NCBI RefSeq assembly: GCF_014203355.1
Contig: NZ_JACHIR010000001.1
Span: forward strand, 1,054,001 to 1,118,000
Length of the DNA: 64,000 bases
Source: Kutzneria kofuensis
GTDB taxonomy: Bacteria > Actinomycetota > Actinomycetes > Mycobacteriales > Pseudonocardiaceae
Reading direction: 5' to 3'
Positions 58,186 through 64,000 of the stretch are shown here, in pieces (within the stretch, counting starts at the first letter, position 1; each line of letters starts with the position of its first letter). The translations under genes and the position numbers were made by a program. The notes under the pieces are model-generated. The model had not been told where the DNA came from and searched no databases. It worked only from the letters and a program-made list of their open reading frames with translations.

Positions 58186-61100
58186 ATGACGGCTGAACAA
58201 CACCGCGGCCACCGTCGGCCACAGTCCGGCGGGCGCGCCACGCTGATGATCACCCTCGGCGCGCTGACCGCCTCCCTGCTGACAACGGTCGTCCCGGCGA
58301 CCGCGTCGGCCGCCCCCGCCGCGTCACACGGCGCCGCAGCGCCTGCCAGCCGGCCGGCGCCATCCTACCGGGTCACGCTGGTGACCGGCGATGTGGTGAC
58401 CTACACCGCACCCGCCAACGCCGCGCCCTCGGCCACGGTCGAGCCGGCGGCCAGGTCCGGGCCGGCTCCGGTGTTCTCCATCGGCTCCGGACCCGACGGC
58501 TACTACGTGATCCCGTCCGACGCGTCCCCGTACGTGGCCTCGGGCTTGCTCGACCGCGAGCTGTTCGACGTCAAGGAACTCGTGGCCGAGGGACTCGACG
58601 ACTCCTCGGCCCGGACGCTGCCGCTGATCCTCGGGTACAGCGACCGTCCGTCCGGTGACACCCTCTCCCGCCGGGCGCACGCCCTGCCCTCGGCGGACAA
58701 GGAGCTGTCGCTTCCGGCCGCGTCGGCGGCCGCGGTCCGGGTCGACCGGGGCGGTCTCACCGGCTTCTGGCAGGCACTCGTCGGCAAGCAGAGCGACCCT
58801 CGGTTCAGCCCGCACACGCCGTCCAGCCACATCAGCGCCGACCACATCAGCAAGGTGTCGCTGGACCGCCGGGTCCGAGCCAGCTCGGAGCAGCAACAGC
58901 AAGGCACGCAGCAGATCGGCGCGCCCGCCGCATGGGCGGCCGGACTGGACGGCACCGGGGTGAAGGTCGCCGTGCTCGACACCGGCATCGACACCAGCCA
59001 TCCCGACCTGGCCGGCCGGGTCGTCGACGCCGCCAACTTCACCTCGGACCCCGACACCGGCGACGGTTTCGGCCACGGCACGCACGTCGCCTCCATCCTC
59101 GCCGGCTCGGGGGCGGCCTCCGGCGGCCGGTACCGCGGTGTGGCCGACGGTGTGCAGCTGCTCAACGGCAAGGTGCTCGACAGCTCCGGCTACGGCACGG
59201 AATCCACCGTGATGGCCGGCATGCAGTGGGCGGTCCAGGCCGGTGCGCGGATCGTCAACATGAGCCTCGGCGCCGGCGTCACTGACGGCACCGACCCGCT
59301 CAGCGCGTTGGTGGACAGCCTGACCGCACAGACCGGGGTGCTGTTCGTGGTCGCCGCCGGCAACGACGGCGCCGCCATGCAGGTGGAAACGCCGGCGGCG
59401 GCGGCCTCGGCGCTGTCGGTCGGCGCGGTCGACTCCTCCTACCACATGGCCAGCTTCTCCAGCGCCGGACCTCGCCTGCGGGACGCGGCGGTCAAGCCGG
59501 AGGTGACCGCGCCGGGCGTCGGCATCATCGCCGCCCGCGCGCGCAACACCTCGCTGGGCACCCCCGTCGACGACCTGTACACCAGGATGTCCGGCACCTC
59601 CATGGCCACCCCGCACGTGGCCGGCACGGCGGCGTTGTTCGCGCAGTCCCATCCGAACTGGCACGCCGCCGAACTGAAGGCGCTGATCACCTCCAGTGCG
59701 AAGGACACCGGCGCGCCGTGGTACCAGCAGGGCACCGGCTGCGTCGACGTGCCCAGCGCGATGGGCAGCGCGGCGCTCGGCCCACCCTCGGTCTCCCTGG
59801 GACGACTGTCCGATCAGGACGGCAAGACGACCCGCGCGGTGACGTACACCAATCTCACTGACAAGCCCGTCGAGCTGTCCCTGGCCGTGGGCATGAACGA
59901 ATGGGACGGCAAACCCGCTCCCGCCGGATCCGCCCGGCTGGACAAGTCGTCCGTCGCCGTGCCGGCCAACGGCCAGGCGACCGTCAACCTCGCCGTGGAC
60001 TCCACGGCCGGCCCCACCGGTCCGTACGGCGGCGCGATCACCGCGACCACCCGCGGCGGCACGTCGATCCGCAGTGGCGTCAGCTTCTACGCCGAGTCCC
60101 GGATGTTCCCGCTGACGGCCACCGTGACCGACTCGCGCGGTGCCCCGGCGACACCGTCCGGCGGCGAGCTGACCATCACGCGCGACGACTACGACTGGGC
60201 CCATCCCAACTCCAACGACCCGTTCATCCCACCGGTGCTGACGATGCCGCTGGCGAACGGCACGGGCACCATCCAGGTGCCCGCCGGCCGGTACTCGACA
60301 TCGGCGGTCACGGTGGAGCAGGACACGACCATCCGGCGGGCCAACCTGCTGGTCGCCGCGGCGACCACTGTGGACGGACCGACGACGATCTCGCTCGACG
60401 CGCGCAAGGCCGTGCCCGTCGGCGCCTCGACGGGGCAGCCGACGGACCTGCGGGAGCAGTTCGTCTCGGTGCAGCGTGACCTGCCCGACGACCCGCTGCC
60501 CACGTCCAGCGCCTTCCTCGCTCCCGCGGCGGGATGGCAGGCCTACGTGACGCCCACCGCCCCGACCCGGCGCGGGTCGATCTCGGCGGCGGACCGGTTG
60601 ACCCTGAGCCGGTCGGTGGTGGACCTGGAGGTGCGCGGACCGAACCGGGCGACCCTGCACCCGCTCTACGACCCCGCCGCCGTCGCGGGCAAACTCCCCA
60701 AGGAGGCGGCCGTTTCGCCGGCGCTCGTCGGATCCGCGAACGCGGCGGACTTCGACGCGGCCGCGGTCAAGGACAAGCTCGCCGTGGTGGGCTTCGCCGT
60801 GCCACCGGGCACGCAGAATCCGACCGGCTACCTGTGGCAGGCGGTGCAGCAGGCGGCGACGGCGGCGAGCCAGCGCGGTGCTGTCGCCCTCGTTCCGTAC
60901 GTCGACGCCGCGGACGCGTTGCCGATCACTGGCCTGACCGGCACCGCGCTCCCCGTGTTGTCGCTCAGCGGCAAGGAGGGGCGGCAGCTGGCCGACCTCG
61001 CCCGGAGCGGCGGCACGTTGTCGCTGCGCGCCGAGGCGCAGCCCGAGTACATGGACAACCTGTTCTTCCGCGACCGCAACGGCATCTCGGCGGACCAGGT

Positions 61101-62223
61101 TCGCAAGGTCGACCACGCGGACCTGGTGCAGGTGCCGACCCGGTACCACGGTGACCGGCCCGACCTGCTGTTCAAGAAGCAGTGGTTCGCGTTCCCGACC
61201 GACAGCCCGTTCGGCATGGCACTGACCGGAACGCTGCTGCGCGGCCCCGCCTCGCTGGTCGAGTACATCGGGCCGGCGGACGACCACGTGTACTGGAAGC
61301 GGGCCGTGTCGGAGTTCGCCCCCGACGCCGCCGGGAACCCGGACCGGTCGACGATGTTCAGCCTGTACTCGAACGACGTGTACCGCGGCGCCGGACTGCG
61401 GCCGGTGGAGAACTGGTTCGAGGCGCCGATCCACGGCGGCGGTGCGCAGCAGAGCACGTCCCCCGCCGACGGCACGGCGCCGGTGCTGTGCGCGTTCTGC
61501 CTCAGCGACACCGGGCGGTTCGTGCCGGCGTTGCAGTGGATGGACTCCACACCCGGGCACACGGTCGACCCCTGGCAGAGCGGCCAGTACCTGCCCGTGG
61601 TGCACATGTTCCAGGACGACAAGGAGATCTCGGCCATCGGCGGCTTACCCATCGCCGTACCCGAGTTCGCGCTGCCGAGCACGAACGCGACCTACCGCCT
61701 GCAGACCGTGGACAGCCTGCCCTCGACGCCGGCGTTCGGCTGGCCTAGCGCGGCGGTCCAGCACACGGCCACCCAGACCAGCACGTCGTGGACCTTCCGG
61801 CCGCGACAGCCGGCCGGCCCGCTGGCGCCCGGCTACCACTGCCTGCAGGACTGGACGGCATGCGCCTACCAGCCGCTGCTCCAGGTCAGCTACAACCTCG
61901 GCCTGGACCTGCTCAACCAAGCTCCGGCCGGCCGGCTGCACACCTTCGAGGTCACCGTCGGCTACCACTCGGCGGCCCAGCCGCCGGCCCAGGTCAGCCA
62001 GGTGCGGCTGTGGTACTCGACCAACGACGGCGCCAGCTGGCAGCAGGCGGCCGTGAGCGGCGCCGGCGGTCACTACCAGGTTCGCGTCGCCGATCCGGCC
62101 CGGGGCGCTCTCGGGACGACCGGGTTCGTGTCGCTCCGGGTGGAGGCGTCGGACCTGGCGGGCAACCGGATGAACCAGACCGTGCTGCGCGCCTACGCGC
62201 TCACCGACAAGCCGGTCGAATGA
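58186..62223 (+). CDS. Large secreted subtilisin-like serine protease (S8)
   Basis: Encodes 1345 residues. A signal peptide (about 1-43) is followed by a prodomain and the S8 catalytic domain with Asp in VAVLDTGID (about 265), His in GHGTHVAS (about 297), the oxyanion Asn in VVAAGNDG and Ser in GTSMATPHVAG (about 472). A PA-like insert is not evident, and the second half (about 540-1345) contains beta-sandwich and other modules of unknown function. ATG follows GAGGGACC. It would act outside the cell. The SSI-type inhibitor gene convergent to it may restrain it. Confidence 0.92.
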   Translation: MTAEQHRGHRRPQSGGRATLMITLGALTASLLTTVVPATASAAPAASHGAAAPASRPAPSYRVTLVTGDVVTYTAPANAAPSATVEPAARSGPAPVFSIGSGPDGYYVIPSDASPYVASGLLDRELFDVKELVAEGLDDSSARTLPLILGYSDRPSGDTLSRRAHALPSADKELSLPAASAAAVRVDRGGLTGFWQALVGKQSDPRFSPHTPSSHISADHISKVSLDRRVRASSEQQQQGTQQIGAPAAWAAGLDGTGVKVAVLDTGIDTSHPDLAGRVVDAANFTSDPDTGDGFGHGTHVASILAGSGAASGGRYRGVADGVQLLNGKVLDSSGYGTESTVMAGMQWAVQAGARIVNMSLGAGVTDGTDPLSALVDSLTAQTGVLFVVAAGNDGAAMQVETPAAAASALSVGAVDSSYHMASFSSAGPRLRDAAVKPEVTAPGVGIIAARARNTSLGTPVDDLYTRMSGTSMATPHVAGTAALFAQSHPNWHAAELKALITSSAKDTGAPWYQQGTGCVDVPSAMGSAALGPPSVSLGRLSDQDGKTTRAVTYTNLTDKPVELSLAVGMNEWDGKPAPAGSARLDKSSVAVPANGQATVNLAVDSTAGPTGPYGGAITATTRGGTSIRSGVSFYAESRMFPLTATVTDSRGAPATPSGGELTITRDDYDWAHPNSNDPFIPPVLTMPLANGTGTIQVPAGRYSTSAVTVEQDTTIRRANLLVAAATTVDGPTTISLDARKAVPVGASTGQPTDLREQFVSVQRDLPDDPLPTSSAFLAPAAGWQAYVTPTAPTRRGSISAADRLTLSRSVVDLEVRGPNRATLHPLYDPAAVAGKLPKEAAVSPALVGSANAADFDAAAVKDKLAVVGFAVPPGTQNPTGYLWQAVQQAATAASQRGAVALVPYVDAADALPITGLTGTALPVLSLSGKEGRQLADLARSGGTLSLRAEAQPEYMDNLFFRDRNGISADQVRKVDHADLVQVPTRYHGDRPDLLFKKQWFAFPTDSPFGMALTGTLLRGPASLVEYIGPADDHVYWKRAVSEFAPDAAGNPDRSTMFSLYSNDVYRGAGLRPVENWFEAPIHGGGAQQSTSPADGTAPVLCAFCLSDTGRFVPALQWMDSTPGHTVDPWQSGQYLPVVHMFQDDKEISAIGGLPIAVPEFALPSTNATYRLQTVDSLPSTPAFGWPSAAVQHTATQTSTSWTFRPRQPAGPLAPGYHCLQDWTACAYQPLLQVSYNLGLDLLNQAPAGRLHTFEVTVGYHSAAQPPAQVSQVRLWYSTNDGASWQQAAVSGAGGHYQVRVADPARGALGTTGFVSLRVEASDLAGNRMNQTVLRAYALTDKPVE

Positions 62224-62363
62224 CACGGCTCGACCGGGACAACATGTCTCGGTCGAGACGGCGGGCCTAGCGACGAGCGTGACGGGTGGTGCCACCCCTG
62301 CCAGGCACCACCCGTCCGCACCCCGTCACCTGCCGGGGTTCGTCGTCCCCGATCCGCGAGGGC

Positions 62364-62795
62364 TCACAGATCGAAGACGCTGCCGGTGCGCAGGCGCAGC
62401 TTGCACTGGTTCGGGAACGTCTTCCGGTAGTCCACGGTCACCCCGTCCCACACCCCGGTGGCGCTGACGGTCACCGGGTCGTACAGGTCGCTTCCGGCCC
62501 CGCACACCCCCTTCGCCGCGTCGCCGGGCAACCGGTCGAAGTCGCCCGCCGCGGCGGTGATGTCGCGGCATGCCGCCTCACCGTGCGGATGGTCCCCTCC
62601 GACGGGATCGCACCGGAGCGTGCGAGCCTGTTTCCGCTCCTTGTCCCCGGCGCTCGTGACCGCCGTCAACTGCACATACTCCGTAAGGCTCTCCGTAAGG
62701 CTCTGTCCGACCGCGAGCGGAACCGCACCAGCCGGCTGCTCCGCCATTACTCCACTCATGAGCACGATTGACGCAAACAAGAGTCGACACACCAT
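62364..62795 (-). CDS. SSI-family subtilisin inhibitor-like protein
   Basis: Encodes 143 residues with a signal peptide (about 1-25). The mature part matches Streptomyces subtilisin inhibitor: RTLRCDPVGGDHPHGEAAC, GDFDRL, C-x6-YDPVTVSATGVWDGVTVDY and TFPNQC, with the four Cys (62, 76, 98, 131) of the two SSI disulfides. The reactive-site region reads CGAGSDLYDPV; by alignment with CPMVYDPV the P1 residue is Asp (or Ser), not the usual Met, Lys or Arg, and the loop is about three residues longer. ATG at 62795 follows GGGGAG. It is convergent with the S8 protease, its likely target. Confidence 0.87.
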   Translation of the reverse strand: MVCRLLFASIVLMSGVMAEQPAGAVPLAVGQSLTESLTEYVQLTAVTSAGDKERKQARTLRCDPVGGDHPHGEAACRDITAAAGDFDRLPGDAAKGVCGAGSDLYDPVTVSATGVWDGVTVDYRKTFPNQCKLRLRTGSVFDL

Positions 62796-63258
62796 GCCAA
62801 AACTCCCCAAACCTGTTCACCATCACGCCGGTATCCACGCCAGGAGCATCCGGAGCATCACCTCTTCGGCTGAGGTCCGCGCCTCTCGCACATCTTCACC
62901 TGAACGGCCGGTCGAGGACCGCGGACGTCCACAGATCTGGTCACCGGGCGACTCGCGCACGCGGCTCACATGGCGCTTCCGCGCCACGTGTCAAATAATG
63001 GCATCCGCCGTCTATCACGGTGTGGCAACTGCCACCGCAAACGATCCGGCACCACCAGCCGCCGAACGGATGAACAATCGAAGCCGACGCGGTGACGGCC
63101 CGACATCGAACCACTACACCATTTCAGTGACAAATGCCCGACGTCATCACGACTTTCCGACATTCAACCACGTAGAATCGATTCAGCATGCGAACGTGAC
63201 ACCCAATCGCGTGGCGGCCCCCTGGTTAGTGGAGCGTGGACAGGGCAGCCTCATTTCC
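62796..63258. other. Region between SSI gene and ECF sigma gene
   Basis: About 460 bases. It contains promoters for the divergent SSI and sigma genes; the sigma frame remains open throughout but is not conserved, so the region is treated as non-coding. Confidence 0.4.
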
Positions 63259-63828
63259 GTGACGACTCCAACGCTCAGCCGACCGCTCGGAGAGGACGCG
63301 CCAGGAGTACCCAGGCCGTCGGCGGATGCGAGCATGCCCACCCAGAAGCCTCCATCCTCCGCATACTGGATGGAATGCGCCCGAATACGTCAACAACTGG
63401 TCCGAGTGGCGGCACGACGATGCGTCGCACCCACCGAACCCGAGGACATCGTGCAGGAGGCGATCATCCGAGGCGCCGAGTTCGATCGACTGGACATGGA
63501 CCGTGTCCCCCAGTTCCTGACCAGACTGGTGACCCGCCTGTGCGTCGACGAGGCCCGTCACAATGCGGTCGTCAAGAAGATGGCAAGCCATCCCCGGCTC
63601 GTTCCGCAAAGCGCGGACGATCTCGTGGACGTCGTGTGCGACCACGCGGAGGCCCAGTGGCTCGCCTCCCGCCTGGAGGCATTTTCGCCGAAGGACCGGA
63701 AACTGGTTCTGATGTTGACGAGCGGATTCACCCGGAAGGAGATCGCCGAAGAACTCGGCACGACACCGCAGGGCACGCACTCCGCCCTCTACCGCATCCG
63801 CAAGAAGATGGTCGAGCGCTATGGCTGA
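63259..63828 (+). CDS. ECF-type sigma factor
   Basis: Encodes about 189 residues from the GTG at 63259 (an ATG at 63334 is an equal candidate). Region 2 (RQQLVRVAARRCVAPTEPEDIVQEAIIRGAEF...LTRLVTRLCVDEARH) and region 4 (FSPKDRKLVLMLTSGFTRKEIAEELGTTPQGTHSALYRIRKKM) are clear. It is short and lacks an extension. A partial gene of unknown function on the minus strand ends 13 bases downstream; no anti-sigma factor is seen within the window. Confidence 0.85.
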   Translation: MTTPTLSRPLGEDAPGVPRPSADASMPTQKPPSSAYWMECARIRQQLVRVAARRCVAPTEPEDIVQEAIIRGAEFDRLDMDRVPQFLTRLVTRLCVDEARHNAVVKKMASHPRLVPQSADDLVDVVCDHAEAQWLASRLEAFSPKDRKLVLMLTSGFTRKEIAEELGTTPQGTHSALYRIRKKMVERYG

Positions 63829-63841
63829 GGCGCCGCCGGCA

Positions 63842-64000
63842 CTACCCCTGACCCGGCGGGCCGGCGACCCGCAGCCCACGCAGGCCGTCGAGCAGCCACG
63901 CCGCCAGTTCCCCGGCCACCACGACCGAGTTTCCGTGATCGCCCAGGCCGGACACGCAGGTCGCGGCGGCCACCCCCGACAGCGGCGCGCTCACAGTCAG
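63842..64000 (-). CDS. C-terminal part of an unknown protein (partial at edge)
   Basis: From the window end to a TAG at 63842-63844 one minus-strand frame of 52 residues is open with strongly GC-rich third positions: TCVSGLGDHGNSVVVAGELAAW in the middle and VAGPPGQG at the end. It is clearly the C-terminal end of a longer gene that starts outside the window. No family is recognised. Confidence 0.6.
   Translation of the reverse strand: MTVSAPLSGVAAATCVSGLGDHGNSVVVAGELAAWLLDGLRGLRVAGPPGQG

Noticed and set aside
57996-58196. TTG-started 66-codon ORF
   Set aside because: No ribosome site, non-conserved composition, and it overlaps the start of the subtilase gene.
58186-62223. Subtilase as the leader peptidase of the thiopeptide cluster
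   Set aside because: It has a signal peptide and lies 12 kb from the cluster; thiopeptide leaders are released during pyridine formation, so no dedicated protease is needed.

Overview
The window is about 70% GC or higher. It has many GTG starts, 4-bp ATGA/GTGA gene overlaps, start codons lying about 7 bases after a TANNNT box (leaderless style), large LuxR-type ATPase regulators, many ECF sigma factors, an SSI-type protease inhibitor and RiPP genes. All of this fits a filamentous actinomycete, probably Pseudonocardiales; the genus cannot be fixed from sequence alone. No rRNA, tRNA, CRISPR array or intact insertion sequence was seen.

Left part (1-35 kb) is mostly chromosomal housekeeping and stress modules. 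A MarR regulator, a large imperfect palindrome and a GNAT pseudogene precede an MpaB-type oxygenase. A minus-strand operon then encodes a tandem SnoaL protein, a zinc macrodomain, a class M sirtuin and a zinc alcohol dehydrogenase, which is a variant of the sirtuin/macrodomain ADP-ribosylation module. Next is an ECF sigma operon with Rieske, cupredoxin, metallophosphoesterase and membrane proteins, with the same 20-base promoter-like motif before the sigma gene and before the cupredoxin gene. After an MFS transporter and a diguanylate cyclase comes an ECF41 (SigJ-like) locus whose divergent promoters both match the known ECF41 motif. The methionine genes metE and metF each carry their own cobalamin riboswitch. 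A broken MBL-fold gene, fatty-acid type enzymes, a LAL-type LuxR regulator and a TetR regulator follow. Then comes a locus with an ABC exporter, a 39-residue Pro-Arg repeat peptide and a divergent two-component system.

The centre (35.3-45.8 kb) is a complete minus-strand thiopeptide-type RiPP cluster. It holds a precursor peptide, a glutamylating LanB-like dehydratase, two small LanB C-domain proteins (elimination and [4+2] pyridine-forming candidates), a SagB-type dehydrogenase, an E1-like/RRE protein and a YcaO cyclodehydratase. The genes are packed with overlaps or gaps of a few bases behind a stem-loop that separates the highly expressed precursor gene from the enzymes. The core peptide is unlike described thiopeptides: three GSCSC units, each encoded by an exact 15-base DNA repeat, followed by a WDGG/HGG/W tail. 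This is the best candidate for a previously undescribed system here.

The right part (46-64 kb) is an accessory and regulatory region. It holds an HxlR-type regulator, a secreted aegerolysin-like protein and two paralogous NB-ARC/LuxR regulators, each followed by a shared 15-base motif. Next come a GAF-ANTAR protein, an SDR, an RiPP-type PIMT-like methyltransferase, a 1345-residue secreted subtilase convergent with a subtilisin-inhibitor-like protein, and a further ECF sigma factor.
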